A DNA stretch of 64,000 nucleotides from Nomia melanderi. Its lineage: Eukaryota > Arthropoda > Insecta > Hymenoptera > Halictidae. A model generated the notes under the pieces. That model saw nothing but the letters and a program-made list of their open reading frames with translations. It was not told where the DNA came from and ran no database searches. The stretch is from positions 124,001-188,000 of the forward strand of contig NW_027475174.1 in NCBI RefSeq assembly GCF_051020985.1, written 5' to 3'. This document shows positions 24,117-38,700 of this stretch, one piece after another. A program made the translations under genes and the position numbers. Numbering within the stretch: the stretch's first letter is position 1; every line of letters starts with the position of its first letter.

Positions 24117-26105
24117 AAAACCACAGTCTCATGGGGCCGGACACTCAGGGTCAGGGGAAAATTCAATATATATCTGGTGATATCCCGGGTGCTATTAGAG
24201 ATAGCGCAATAAACCAAATTGCATTATCTGCAGGAGGCCATGGCGCATGAATCTGTGCAACGGGAACGACCTCGGACCACCAGGAGCCGAGAAAACCACA
24301 GTCTCATGTGGTCGGACACTCAGGGTCAGGGGAAAATCCAATATATATCTGGTGATATCTCGGGTGCTATTAGAGATAGCGCAATAAACCAAAGTGAATT
24401 ATCTGCAGGAGGCCCTGGCGCATGAATCTGTGCAGCGGGAACGACCTCGGACCACCAGGGGCCGAGAAAACCACGGTCTCAGGGGGCCGGACACTTAGGG
24501 TCAGGGAAAAATCCAATATATATCTGGTGATAGCTCGGGTGCTATTACAGATAGCGCAATAAATCAAAGTGCATTATCTGTAGAAGGCCCTGGCGCATGC
24601 ATCTGTGCAGCGGGATCGACCACGGACCACCAGGGGTCGAGAACACCACCGTCTCATGGGGCCGGGCACTCAGGGTCAGGGAAAAATCCAATACATATCT
24701 GGTGATATCTCGGGTGCTATTAGAGATAGCGCAATAAACCGAAGTGAATTATCTGCAGGAGGCCCTGGCGCATGATTCTGTGCAGCGGGAACGACCTCGG
24801 ACCACCAGGGGCCGAGAAAACCACCGTCTCATTGGGCCGGACACTCAGGGTCAGGGAAAATTCCAATATATATCTGGCGATATCTCGGGTGCTATTAGAG
24901 ATAGCGCAATAAACCAAAGTGAACTATCTGCAGGAGGCCCTGACGCATGAATCTGTGCAGCGGGAACGACCACGGACCACCAGGGGCCGAGACAACCACC
25001 GTCTCATGGGGCCGGACACTCAGGGTCAGGGAAAAATCCAATATATATCTGGTGATATCTCGGGTGCTATTACAGATAGCCCAATAAATCAAAGTGCATT
25101 GTCTGAAGGAGGCCCTGGCGCATGAATCTGTGCAACGGGAACGACCTCGGACCACCAGGGGCCGAGAAAACCACAGTCTCATGGGGCCGGACACACAGGG
25201 TCAGCGGAAAATCCAATATATATCTGGTGATATCTCGGGTGCTATTAGAGAAAGCGCAATAAACCAAAGTGAATTATCTGCAGGAGGCCCTGGCGCATGC
25301 ATCTGTGCAGCGGGAACGACCTCGGACCACCAGGGGCCGAGAAAACCTCCGTCTCATGGGGCCGGACACTCAGGGTCAGGAGAAAATCCAATATATATAT
25401 CTGGTGATATCTCGGGTACTATTAGAGATAGCGCAATAAACCAAAGTGAATTGTCCGCAGGAGGCCCTGGCGCATGTATCTGTGCAGCGGGAACGACCTC
25501 TGACCACCAGGGGCCGAGAAAACCACCGTCTCATGGGGCCGGACACTCAGGGTCGGGGAAAAATCCAATATATATCTGGTGATATCTCGGGTGCTATTAC
25601 AGATAGCGCAATAAATCAAAGTGCATTGTCTGTAGGAGGCCCTGTCGCATGAATCTGTGCAGCCGGATCGACCTCGGAACACCAGGGGCCGAGAAAACTA
25701 ACGTCTCATGGGGCCGGACACTCAGGGTCGGGGTAAAATCCAACATATATCTGGTGATATCTCGGGTGCTATTAGAGATAGCGCAATAAATCAAAGTGCA
25801 TTGTCTGCAGGAGGCCCTAGCGCATGAATCTGTGCTGCGGGATCGACCTCGGACCGCCAGGGGCCGAGAAAACCACCGTCTCATGGGGCCGGACACTCGG
25901 GGTCAGGGAAAAATCCAATATATATCTGGTGCTATCTCGGGTGCTATTAGAGGTAGCGCAATAAACCAAAGTGCATTGTCTGCAGGAGGCCCTGGGGCAT
26001 GAACCTGTGCAGCGGTATCGACCTCGGACCACCAGGGGGCGAGAAAATCAGCGTCTCATCGGGCCGGACTGTCATGGTCAAGGAAAAATCCAATATATAT
26101 CTGGT

Positions 26106-26280
26106 GATATCTCGGGTGCTATTAGAGATAGCGAAATAAATCAAAGTGCATTGTCTGCTGGAGGCCCTGGCGCATGAATCTGTGCAGCGGGATCGAGCTC
26201 GGACCACGAGGGACCGAGAAAACCATCGACACATGGGGCCGGCCTGTCAGGGTCAAGCAAACATCCAATATATATCTGGT
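26106..26280. repeat. Variant monomer type with CCACGAGGGACCGAG and ATCGACACA
   Basis: A recognisable monomer subtype in which the second dyad reads CTCGGACCACGAGGGACCGA and the cassette begins CCATCGACACATGGGGCCGG. It recurs at about 31260, 42470, 47540, 49995 and 51570. A version with GGACACTCAGGTTCAAGG occurs at about 29350, 43875 and 61380. It is a useful marker for following block movements across the window. Confidence 0.85.
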
Positions 26281-28204
26281 GATATCTCGGGTGCTATTAG
26301 AGATAGCGAAATAAATCAAAGTGCATTGTCTGTAGGAGGCCCTGGGGCATGAATCTGTGCAGCGGGTTCGACCCCGGACCACCAGGGGCCGAGAAAATCA
26401 CCGTCTCATGGGGCCGGACTGTCAGGGTCAAGGAAAAATCCAATATATATATGGGGATATCACGGGTGCTATTACAGAAAGCGCAATAAATCAAAGTGCA
26501 TTGTCTGTAGGAGGACCTGGCGCATGAATCTGTGCTGCGGGATCGACCTCGGACCACCAGGGGCCGAAAAAACTACCGTCTCATGGGGCCGCACACTGAG
26601 GGTCAGGGCAAAATCCAATATGTATCTGGTGATATCTCGAGTGCTATTAGAGATAGCGCAATAAATCAAAGTACATTGTCTGTAGGAGGCCCTGGGGCAT
26701 GAATCTGTGCAGCGGGATCGACCTCGGACCACCAGAGGCCGAGAAAATCACCGTCTCATGGGGCCGAACTGTCAGGGTCAGGGAAAAATCCAATATATAC
26801 CTGGTGATATCTCGGGTGGTATTAGAGATAGCGCAATAAATCAAAGTGAGTTATCTGCAGGGGGCCCTGGCGCATGAATCTGTGCAGCGGGAACGACCTA
26901 GGACCACCAGGGGTCGAGAAAATCACCGTCTCATGGGGCCGGACTGTCAGGGTCAGGGAAAAATCCAATATATGTCTGGTGATATCTCGGGTGCTATTAG
27001 AGATAGCGAAATAAATCAAAGTGCATTGTCTGCAGGAGGCCCTGGCGCATGAATCTGTGCAGCGGGAACGACCTCGGACTACCAGGGTCCGAAAAACCAC
27101 CGTCTCATGCGGTCGGACACTCAGAGTCAGGGAAAAATCCCATATAAATCTGGTGATATCTCGGGTGCTATTACAGATAGCGCAATAAATCAAAGTGCAT
27201 TATCTGCAGGGGACCCTGGCGCATGAATCTGTGCAGCGGGAACGACCTCGGACCACCAGGGGACGAGAAAACCACCATCTCATGGGGCCGGACACTCAGG
27301 GTCAGGGGAAAATCAAATATATATATGGGGATATCACGGGTGCTATTACAGAAAGCGCAATAAATCAAAGTGCATTGTCTGTAGGAGGCCCTGGCGCATG
27401 AATCTGTGCTGCAGGATCGACCTCGGACCACCAGCGGCCGAAAAAACTACCGTCTCATGGGGCCGGGCACTGAGGGTCAGGGCAAAATCCAATATATATC
27501 TGGTGATATCTCGGGTGATATTAGAGATAGCGCAATAAATCAAAGTGAATTATCTGCAGGGAGCCCTGGCGCATGAATCTGTGCAGCGGGATCGACCTCG
27601 GACCACCAGGGGCCGAGAAAGCCACCGTCTCATGGGGCCGGACACTCAGGGTCAGGGAAAAATCCAATATATATCTGGTGATATCTCGGGTGCTATTAGA
27701 GATAGCGCAAGAAACCAAAGTGCATTGTCTGCAGGAGGCCCTGGCGCATGAATCTGTGCAGCGGGAACGACCTCGGACCTGCAGGGGCCGAGGAAACTAC
27801 CGTCTCATGGGGCCAGACACTCAGGGTCAGGGGAAAATCCAATATATATATGGGGATATCACAGGTGCTATTACAGAAAGCGCAATAAATCAAAGTGCAT
27901 TGTCTGCAGGAGGCCCTGGGGCATGAATCTGTGCAGCGGGATCGACCTCGGACCACCAGGGGCCGAGGAAACCACCATCTCATGGGGCCGGACACTCAGG
28001 GTCAGGGGAAAATCCAATATATATATGGGGATATCACGGGTGCTATTACAGAAAGCGCAATAAATCAAAGTGCATAGTCTGTAGGAGGCACTGTCGCATG
28101 AATCTGTGCAGCGGGAACGACCTCGGACCACCAGGGGCCGAGAAAATCACCGTCTCATGGGGCCGGACTGTCAGGGTCAGGGAAAAATCCAGCATATATC
28201 TGGT

Positions 28205-28379
28205 GATATCTCGGGTGCTATTACAGATAGCGCAATAAATCAAAGTGCATTGTCTGTAGGAGGCACTGTCGCATGAATGTGTGCAGCGGGAACGACCTCG
28301 GACCACCAGGGGCCGAGAAAATTACAGATATTTGGAATCCGTCACCCAAGGTCATGTAAAAATCCAGCATATATCTGGT
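28205..28379. repeat. Reference type-B' monomer (TTACAGATATTTGG cassette)
   Basis: A subtype of the type-B cassette with TTACAGATATTTGGAATCCG at about 28322. It is seen at about 28.3 kb and then mainly in the right part of the window: near 44595, 47745, 47920, 48445, 48620, 49320, 49495, 54570 and 60165. Close variants with ATATTCGG occur near 18520, 23265, 39885, 55100 and 60690. It often sits in monomers whose GC-rich part reads CCAGGCGCCGAG instead of CCAGGGGCCGAG, so the two differences travel together. Confidence 0.85.
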
Positions 28380-29091
28380 GATATCTCGGGTGCTATTACA
28401 GATAGCGCAATAAATCAAAGTGCATTGTCTGTAGGAGGCCCTGGCGCATGAATCTGTGCAGCGGGAACGACCTCGGACATCCAGGGCCCGAGAAAACCAC
28501 CATCTCATGGGGCCGGACACTCAGGGTCAGGGGAAAATCCAATATATATATGGTGATATCACGGGTGCTATTACAGAAAGCGCAATAAATCAAAGTGCAT
28601 TGTCTGTAGGAGGCCCTGGCGCATGAATCTGTGCTACGGGATCGACCTCGGACCACCAGGGGCCGAGGAAACCACCATCTCATGGGGCAGGACACTCAGG
28701 GTCAGGGGAAAATCCAATATATATATGGGGATATCACGGGTGCTATTACAGAAAGCGCAATAAATCAAAGTGCATTGTCTGTAGGAGGCCCTGGCGCATG
28801 AATCTGTGCTGCGGGATCGACCTCGGACCACCAGGGGCCGAAAAAACTACCGTCTCATGGGGCCGGACACTGAGGGTCAGGGCAAAATCAATATATATCT
28901 GGGGATATCTCGAGTGCTATTACAGATAGCGCAATAAATCAAAGTGCATTGTCTGCAGGAGGCCCTGGCGCATGAATATGTGCAGCGGGAACGACCTCGG
29001 ACCTCCACGGGCCGAGGAAACTACCGTCTCATAGGGCCGGACACTCAGGGTCACGGAAAAATCCAATATATATCTGGTGATATCTCGGGTG

Positions 29092-29859
29092 CTATTACAG
29101 ATGGCGCAATAAATCAAAGTGCATTGTCTGTAGGAGGCACTGGCGAATGAATCTGTGGCGCAGGAACGACCTCGGACCACCAGGCGCCGAAAAAACCACC
29201 GTCTCGTTGGGCCGGACACTCAGGGTCAGGGGAAAATCCAATATATATATGGTGATATCTCGGGTGCTATTGCAGATAGTGCAGTAAATCAAAGTGCATT
29301 GTCTGCAGGAGGCCCTGACGCATGAATCTGTGCAGCGGGAACGACCTCGGACCACGAGGGACCGAGAAAACCATCGACACATGGGGCCGGACACTCAGGT
29401 TCAAGGAAAAATCCAATATATATCTGGTGATATCTCGGGTGCTAATACAGATAGCGCAATAAATCAAAGTGCATTGTCTGTAGGAGGCCCTGTCGCATGA
29501 ATCTGTGGCGCAGGAACGACCTCGGACCACCAGGCGCCGAAAAAACCACCGTCTCATTGGGCCGGACACTCAGGGTCAGGGGAAAATCCAATATATATAT
29601 GGTGATATCTCGGGTGCTATTACAGATGGCGCAATAAATCAAAGTGCATTGTCTGTAGGAGGCACTGGCGAATGAATCTGTGGCGCAGGAACGACCTCGG
29701 ACCACCAGGCGCCGAAAAAACCACCGTCTCATTGGGCCGGACACTCAGGGTCAGGGGAAAATCCAATATATATATGGTGATATCTCGGGTGCTATTGCAG
29801 ATAGTGCAGTAAATCAAAGTGCATTGTCTGCAGGAGGCCCTGACGCATGAATCTGTTCA
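29092..29859. repeat. 3-monomer tandem duplication (525 bp period)
   Basis: The run 29092-29334, with ATGGCGCAATAAATC, GGCACTGGCGAATGAATCTG, CCAGGCGCCGAAAAAACC and GCAGATAGTGCAGTAAATC, recurs 525 bp later at 29617-29859. The copies differ slightly, for example GTCTCGTTGGGCC against GTCTCATTGGGCC. Confidence 0.82.
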
Positions 29860-31885
29860 GCCGGATCGACCTCGGAACACCAGGGGCCGAGAAAACTAAC
29901 GTCTCATGGGGCCGGACACTCAGGGTCGGTGAAAAATCCAACATATATCTGGTGATATCTCGGGTGCTATTAGAGATAGCGCAATAAATCAAAGTGCATT
30001 GTCTGCAGGAGGCCCTAGCGCATGAATCTGTGCTGCGGGATCGACCTCGGACCACCAGGGGCCGAGAAAACCACCGTCTCATGGGGCCGGACACTCAGGG
30101 TCAGGGAAAAATCCAACATATATCTGGTGATATCTCGGGTGCTATTAGAGATAGCGCAATAAATCAAAGTGAGTTATCTGCAGGGGGGCCCTGGCGCATG
30201 AATCTGTGCAGCGGGAAGGACCTAGGACCACCAGGGGTCGAGAAAATCACCGTCTCATGGGGCCGGACTGTCAGGGTCAGGGAAAAATCCAGCATATATC
30301 TGGTGATATCTCGGGTGCTATTACAGATAGTGCAATAAATCAAAGTGCATTGTCTGTAGGAGGCACTGTCGCATGAATCTGTGCACCGGGAACGACCTCG
30401 GACCACCAGGGGCCGAGAAAACTACCGTCTCATGGCGCCAGGCACTCAGGGTCAGGGGAAAATCCAATATATATATGGTGATATCTCGGGTGCTATTACA
30501 GATAGCGCAATAAATGAAAGTGCATTGTCTGCAGGAGGCCCTAGCGCATGAATCTGTGCAGCGGGAACGACCTCGGACCACCAGGGGCCGAGATAATCAC
30601 CGTCTCAGGGGCCGGACTGTCAGGGTCAGGGAAAATCCAATATATATCTGGTGATATCTCGGGTGCTATTAGAGAAAGCGCAATATGTCAATGTGAATTA
30701 TCTGCTGGGTGCCCTGGCTCATGAATCTGTGCAGCGGGAACAACCACGGACCACCAGGGGCCGAGAAAACCACCATCTCATGGGGCCGGACACTCAGGGT
30801 CAGGGGAAAATCCAATATATATATGGGGATATCACGGGTGCTATTACAGAAACCGCAATAAATCAAAGTGCATTGTCTGTAGGAGGCCCTGGCGCATGAA
30901 TCTGTGCAGCGGGAACGACCTCGGACCACCAGGGGCCGAGAAAACCACCGTCTCATTGGGTCGGACTGTCTGGGTGAGGGAAAAATCCAATATATATCTG
31001 GTGATATCTCGGGTGCTATTAGATATAGCGCAATAAATCAATGTGAATTATCTGCAGGGCGCTCTGGCGCATGAATGTGTGCAGCGGGATCGACCTCGGG
31101 CGACCAGGGGCCGAGAAAACCACCGTCCCATGGGGTCGGACACTCAGGGTCAGGGAAAAATCCAATATAAATCTGGTTATATCTCGGGTGCTATTAGAGA
31201 TAGCGCAATAAACCAAAGAGCATTGCCTGCAGGGGGCCCTGGCGCATGAATCTGTGCAGCGGGATCGAGCTCGGACCACGAGGGACCGAGAAAACCATCG
31301 ACACATGGGGCCGGACTGTCCGGGTCAAGTAAAAATCCAATATATATCTGGTGATATCTCGGGTGCTATTAGAGATATCGAAATAAATCAAAGTGCATTG
31401 CCTGCAGGAGGCCCTGGCGCATGAATCTGGGCAGCGAGAACGATGTCGGACCACCAGTGGCCGAGAAAATGACAGATTTTCGGTATCCGTCACCCAAAGT
31501 CATGTAAAAATCCAGTATATATATGGTGCTTTCTCGGGTGCTATTACAGATAGCGCAATAAATCAAAGTGCATTGTCCGTAGGAGGCCCTGGCGCATGAA
31601 TCTGTGCAGCGGGAACGACCTCGGACCACCAGGGGCCGAGAAAACCTCCGTCTCATGGGGCCGGACACTCAGGGTCGGGGGAAAATCCAATATATATATC
31701 TGGTGATATCTCGGTTGCTATTACAGATAGCGCAATAAATCAAAGTGCACTGTCTGTAGGAGGCCCTGGCGCATGAACCTGGGCTGCGGGAACTACCTCG
31801 GACCACCAGGGGCCGAGAAAACCGCAGTCTCATGAGGCCGGACACTCAGGGTCAGGGAAAAATCCAATATATATCTGGTGATATC

Positions 31886-34800
31886 TCGGGTGCTATTACA
31901 GATAGCCCAATACATCAAAGTGCATTGTCTGTAGGAGGCCCTGGCGCATGAATCTGTGCTGCGGGAACGACCTCGGACCACCAGGGGCCGAGAAAACCAC
32001 CGTCTCATGGGGCCGGACACTCGGGGTCAGGGGAAAATCCAATATATATCTGGTGATATCTCGGGTTCTATTACAGATAGCGCGATAAATCAAAGTACAT
32101 GTTCTGGAGGAGGCCCTGACGCATGAATCTGTGAAGCAGGAACGACCACGGCCCTCCAGGGCCCGAGAAACTAACAGATTTTCGGTGTGCGTCACCCAAA
32201 GTCATGTAAAAATCCAGTATATATATGGTGCTTTCTCGGGTGCTATTACAGATACCGCAATAAATCAAAGTGCATTGTCTGTAGGAGGCCCTGGCGCTTC
32301 AATCTGGGCAGCGGGAACGACCTCGGACCACCAGGGGCCGAGAAAACCACCGTCTCATGGGGCCGGACGCTCAGGGTCAGGGGAAAATCCAATATATATC
32401 TGGTGATATCTCGGGTGCTATTAGAGATAGCGCAATAAATCAAAGTGCATTGTCTGTAGGAGGCCCTGGCGCCTGAATGTGTGCAGCGGGAACGACCTAG
32501 GACATCCAGGAGCCGAGAAAACCACAGTCTCATGGGGCCGGACACTCAGGGACAGTGAAAAGTCCAATATATATCTGGTGATATCTCGGGAGCTATTACA
32601 GGTAGCCCAATAAATCAAAGTGCATTGTGCGTAGGAGGCCCTGGTGAATGAATCTGTGCAGCGGGAACGACCTCGGTCCACCAGGGACCGAGAAAACCAC
32701 GGTCTCAGGGGGCCGGACACTTAGGGTCAGGGAAAAATCCAATATATATCTGGTGATATCTCGGGTGCTATTATAGATAGCGCAATAAATCAAAGTGCAT
32801 TATCTGTAGAAGGCCCTGGCGCATGCATCTGTGCAGCGGGAACGACCACGGACCACCAGGGGTCGAGAACACCACCGTCTCATGGGGCCGGGCACTCAGG
32901 GTCAGGGAAAAATCCAATACATATCTGGTGATATCTCGGGTGCTATTAGAGATAGCGCAATAAACCAAAGTGAATTATCTGCAGGAGGCCCTGGCGCATG
33001 ATTCTGTGCAGCGGGAACGACCTCGGACCACCAGGGGCCGAGAAAACCACCGTCTCATTGGGCCGGACACTCAGGGTCAGGGAAAATTCCAATATATATC
33101 TGGCGATATCTCGGGTGCTATTAGAGATAGCGCAATAAACCAAAGTGAATTATCTACAGGAGGCCCTGGCGCATGAATATGTGCAGCGGGAACGACCACG
33201 GACCACCAGGGGCCGAGACAACCACCGTCTCATGGGGCCGGACACTCAGGGTCAGGGAAAAATCCAATATATATCTGGTGATATCTCGGGTGCTATTAGA
33301 GATAGCGAAATGAATCAAAGTGCATTGTCTGCAGGAGGCCCTGGCGCATGAATCTGTGCAACGGGAACGACCTCGGACCACCAGGGGCCGATAAAACCAC
33401 AGTCTCATTGGGCCGGACACTCAGGGTCAGCGGAAAATCCAATATATATCCGGTGATATCTCGGGTGCTATTAGAGATAGCGCAATAAACCAAAGTGAAT
33501 TATCTGCAGGAGGCCCTGGCGCATGCATCTGTGCAGCGGGAACGACCTCGAACCACCAGGGGCCGAGAAAACCTCCGTCTCATGGGGCCGGACACTCAGG
33601 GTCAGGAGAAAATCCAATATATATATGGGGATATCACGGGTGCTATTACAGAAAGCGCAATAAATCAAAGTGCATTGTCTGTAGGAGGCCCTGGCGCATG
33701 AATCTGTGCTGCGGGATCGACCTCGGACCTCCAGGGGCCGAAAAAACTACCGTCACATGGGGCCGGACACTGAGGGTCAGGGCAAAATCCAATATATATC
33801 TGGTGATATCTCGAGTGCTATTAGAGATAGCGCAATAAATCAAAGTGCATTGTCTGTAGGAGGCCCTGGGGCATGAATCTGTGCAGCGGGATCGACCTCG
33901 GACCACCAGAGGCCGAGAAAATCACCGTCTCATGGGGCCGGACTGTCAGGGTCAGGGAAAAATCCAATATATACCTGGTGATATCTCGGGTGGTATTAGA
34001 GATAGCGCAATAAATCAAAGTGAGTTATCTGCAGGGGGCCCTGGCGCATGAATCTGTGCAGCGGGAGCGACCTCGGACTACCAGGGGCCGAAAAACCACC
34101 GTCTCATGCGGTCGGACACTCAGAGTCAGGGAAAAATCCCATATAAATCTGGTGATATCTCGGGTGCTATTACAGATAGCGCAATAAATCAAAGTGCATT
34201 ATCTGCAGGGGACCCTGGCGCATGAATCTGTGCAGCGGGAACGACCTCGGACCACCAGGGGACGAGAAAACCACCATCTCATGGGGCCGGACACTCAGGG
34301 TCAGGGGAAAATCCAATATATATATGGGGATATCACGGGTGCTATTACAGAAAGCGCAATAAATCAAAGTGCATTGTCTGTAGGAGGCCCTGGCTCATGA
34401 ATCTGTGCTGCAGGATCGACCTCGGACCACCAGGGGCCGAAAAAACTACCGTCTCATGGGGCCGGACACTGAGGGTCAGGGCAAAATCCAATATATATCT
34501 GGTGATATCACGGGTGATATTAGAGATAGCGCAATAAATCAAAGTGAATTATCTGCAGGGAGCCCTGGCGCATGAATCTGTGCAGCGGGATCGACCTCGG
34601 ACCACCAGGGGCCGAGAAAATCACCGTCTCATGGGGCCGGACTGTCAGGGTCATCTAAAAATCCAGCATATATCTGGTGCTATCTCGGTTGCTATTAGAG
34701 ATAGCACAATAAACCAAAGTGAATTATCTGCAGGAGGCACTGGCGTATGAATCTGGGCAGCGGGAACGACCTCGGACACCAGGGGCCGAGAAAACCACCG

Positions 34801-35733
34801 TCTCATGGGGCCGGACACTCAGGGTCAGGGAAAAATACAATATATATCTGGTGATATCTCGGGTGCTATTAGAGATAGCGCAATCAACCAAAGTGAATTA
34901 TCTGCAGGTGGCCCTGGCGCATGCATCTGTGCAGCGGGAACGACCACGGACCACCAGTGGCCGAGAAAATGACAGATTTTCGGTATCCGTCACCCAATGT
35001 CATGTAAAAATCCAGCATATATCTGGTGATGTCTCGGGTTCCATTACAGATAGCGCGATAAATCAAAGTGCATGTTCTGGTGGAGGCCCTGACGCATGAA
35101 TCTGTGATGCAGGAACGACCTCGGCCCTCCAGGGCACGAGAAACTTACAGATTTTCGGTATCCGTCACCCAAAGTCATGTAAAAATCCAGTATATATATG
35201 GTGCTTTCTCGGGTGCTATTACAGATAGCGCAATAAATCAAAGTGCATTGTCTGTAGGAGGCACTGGCGCTTGAATCTGGGCAGCGAGAACGATGTCGGA
35301 CCACCAGGGGCCAAGAAAACCACCGTCTCATTAGGCCGGACACTCAGGGTCAGGGAAGAATCCTATATATATCTGGTGATATCTCGGGTGCTATTAGAGA
35401 TAGCGCAATAAACCAAAGTGAATTATCTGCAGGTGGCCCTGGCGCATGCATCTGTGCAGCGGGAACGACCTCGGACCACCAGTGGCCGAGAAAATGACAG
35501 ATTTTCGGTATCCGTCACCCAAAGTCATGTAAAAATCCAGCATATATCTGGTGATATCACGGGTTCTATTATAGATAGCGCGATAAATCAAAGTGCATGT
35601 TCTGGAGGAGGCCCTGACGCATGAATCTGTGAAGCAGGAACGACCTCGGCCCTCCAGGGCCTGAGAAACTTACAGATTTTCGGTGTCCGTCACCCAAAGT
35701 CATGTAACAATCCAGTATATATATGGTGCTTTC
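31886..35733. repeat. 22-monomer HOR, unit D1 (3848 bp)
   Basis: Assembled from pieces seen elsewhere: a block-B tail and the GTGTGCGTCACCC type-B monomer (as at 16435 and 20987), monomers like 24720, the ACAGAAAGCGC monomers, then the type-B-rich stretch like 21945-22850. It is followed directly by a near-identical copy 3848 bp later. Confidence 0.9.
32672..32692. other. Second dyad, perfect 8-bp form (copy in D1)
   Basis: Same perfect inverted repeat as at 24096: arms CTCGGTCC and GGACCGAG around ACCAG. The D2 counterpart is at 36520-36540. Confidence 0.85.
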
Positions 35734-38700
35734 TCGGGTGCTATTACAGATAGCCCAATACATCAAAGTGCATTGTCTGTAGGAGGCCCTGGCGCATGAA
35801 TCTGTGCTGCGGGAACGACCTCGGACCACCAGGGGCCGAGAAAACCACCGTCTCATGGGGCCGGACACTCGGGGTCAGGGGAAAATCCAATATATATCTG
35901 GTGATATCTCGGGTTCTATTACAGATAGCGCGATAAATCAAAGTACATGTTCTGGAGGAGGCCCTGACGCATGAATCTGTGAAGCAGGAACGACCACGGC
36001 CCTCCAGGGCCCGAGAAACTAACAGATTTTCGGTGTGCGTCACCCAAAGTCATGTAAAAATCCAGTATATATATGGTGCTTTCTCGGGTGCTATTACAGA
36101 TACCGCAATAAATCAAAGTGCATTGTCTGTAGGAGGCCCTGGCGCTTCAATCTGGGCAGCGGGAACGACCTCGGACCACCAGGGGCCGAGAAAACCACCG
36201 TCTCATGGGGCCGGACGCTCAGGGTCAGGGGAAAATCCAATATATATCTGGTGATATCTCGGGTGCTATTAGAGATAGCGCAATAAATCAAAGTGCATTG
36301 TCTGTAGGAGGCCCTGGCGCCTGAATGTGTGCAGCGGGAACGACCTAGGACATCCAGGAGCCGAGAAAACCACAGTCTCATGGGGCCGGACACTCAGGGA
36401 CAGTGAAAAGTCCAATATATATCTGGTGATATCTCGGGAGCTATTACAGGTAGCCCAATAAATCAAAGTGCATTGTGCGTAGGAGGCCCTGGTGAATGAA
36501 TCTGTGCAGCGGGAACGACCTCGGTCCACCAGGGACCGAGAAAACCACGGTCTCAGGGGGCCGGACACTTAGGGTCAGGGAAAAATCCAATATATATCTG
36601 GTGATATCTCGGGTGCTATTATAGATAGCGCAATAAATCAAAGTGCATTATCTGTAGAAGGCCCTGGCGCATGCATCTGTGCAGCGGGAACGACCACGGA
36701 CCACCAGGGGTCGAGAACACCACCGTCTCATGGGGCCGGGCACTCAGGGTCAGGGAAAAATCCAATACATATCTGGTGATATCTCGGGTGCTATTAGAGA
36801 TAGCGCAATAAACCAAAGTGAATTATCTGCAGGAGGCCCTGGCGCATGATTCTGTGCAGCGGGAACGACCTCGGACCACCAGGGGCCGAGAAAACCACCG
36901 TCTCATTGGGCCGGACACTCAGGGTCAGGGAAAATTCCAATATATATCTGGCGATATCTCGGGTGCTATTAGAGATAGCGCAATAAACCAAAGTGAATTA
37001 TCTACAGGAGGCCCTGGCGCATGAATATGTGCAGCGGGAACGACCACGGACCACCAGGGGCCGAGACAACCACCGTCTCATGGGGCCGGACACTCAGGGT
37101 CAGGGAAAAATCCAATATATATCTGGTGATATCTCGGGTGCTATTAGAGATAGCGAAATGAATCAAAGTGCATTGTCTGCAGGAGGCCCTGGCGCATGAA
37201 TCTGTGCAACGGGAACGACCTCGGACCACCAGGGGCCGAGAAAACCACAGTCTCATTGGGCCGGACACTCAGGGTCAGCGGAAAATCCAATATATATCCG
37301 GTGATATCTCGGGTGCTATTAGAGATAGCGCAATAAACCAAAGTGAATTATCTGCAGGAGGCCCTGGCGCATGCATCTGTGCAGCGGGAACGACCTCGAA
37401 CCACCAGGGGCCGAGAAAACCTCCGTCTCATGGGGCCGGACACTCAGGGTCAGGAGAAAATCCAATATATATATGGGGATATCACGGGTGCTATTACAGA
37501 AAGCGCAATAAATCAAAGTGCATTGTCTGTAGGAGGCCCTGGCGCATGAATCTGTGCTGCGGGATCGACCTCGGACCTCCAGGGGCCGAAAAAACTACCG
37601 TCACATGGGGCCGGACACTGAGGGTCAGGGCAAAATCCAATATATATCTGGTGATATCTCGAGTGCTATTAGAGATAGCGCAATAAATCAAAGTGCATTG
37701 TCTGTAGGAGGCCCTGGGGCATGAATCTGTGCAGAGGGATCGACCTCGGACCACCAGAGGCCGAGAAAATCACCGTCTCATGGGGCCGGACTGTCAGGGT
37801 CAGGGAAAAATCCAATATATACCTGGTGATATCTCGGGTGGTATTAGAGATAGCGCAATAAATCAAAGTGAGTTATCTGCAGGGGGCCCTGGCGCATGAA
37901 TCTGTGCAGCGGGAGCGACCTCGGACTACCAGGGGCCGAAAAACCACCGTCTCATGCGGTCGGACACTCAGAGTCAGGGAAAAATCCCATATAAATCTGG
38001 TGATATCTCGGGTGCTATTACAGATAGCGCAATAAATCAAAGTGCATTATCTGCAGGGGACCCTGGCGCATGAATCTGTGCAGCGGGAACGACCTCGGAC
38101 CACCAGGGGACGAGAAAACCACCATCTCATGGGGCCGGACACTCAGGGTCAGGGGAAAATCCAATATATATATGGGGATATCACGGGTGCTATTACAGAA
38201 AGCGCAATAAATCAAAGTGCATTGTCTGTAGGAGGCCCTGGCTCATGAATCTGTGCTGCAGGATCGACCTCGGACCACCAGGGGCCGAAAAAACTACCGT
38301 CTCATGGGGCCGGACACTGAGGGTCAGGGCAAAATCCAATATATATCTGGTGATATCACGGGTGATATTAGAGATAGCGCAATAAATCAAAGTGAATTAT
38401 CTGCAGGGAGCCCTGGCGCATGAATCTGTGCAGCGGGATCGACCTCGGACCACCAGGGGCCGAGAAAATCACCGTCTCATGGGGCCGGACTGTCAGGGTC
38501 ATCTAAAAATCCAGCATATATCTGGTGCTATCTCGGTTGCTATTAGAGATAGCACAATAAACCAAAGTGAATTATCTGCAGGAGGCACTGGCGTATGAAT
38601 CTGGGCAGCGGGAACGACCTCGGACACCAGGGGCCGAGAAAACCACCGTCTCATGGGGCCGGACACTCAGGGTCAGGGAAAAATACAATATATATCTGGT

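Larger units (their letters stand above)
23661..31885. repeat. Mosaic segment F1 (no simple internal HOR)
   Basis: About 47 monomers with no single repeating order. Common subtypes are monomers with GGGGATATCACGGGTGCTAT and ACAGAAAGCGC, monomers with GGACTGTCAGGG, and B' cassettes. Much of it recurs elsewhere: 24720-24917 at 32946 and 36794, 26472-26732 at 33646 and 45019, 27171-27543 at 34170 and 38018, and 30170-31170 at 45920-46920. The last part (about 31560-31885) is another copy of the block-B tail, at offset 11200 from 20360. Confidence 0.85.
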
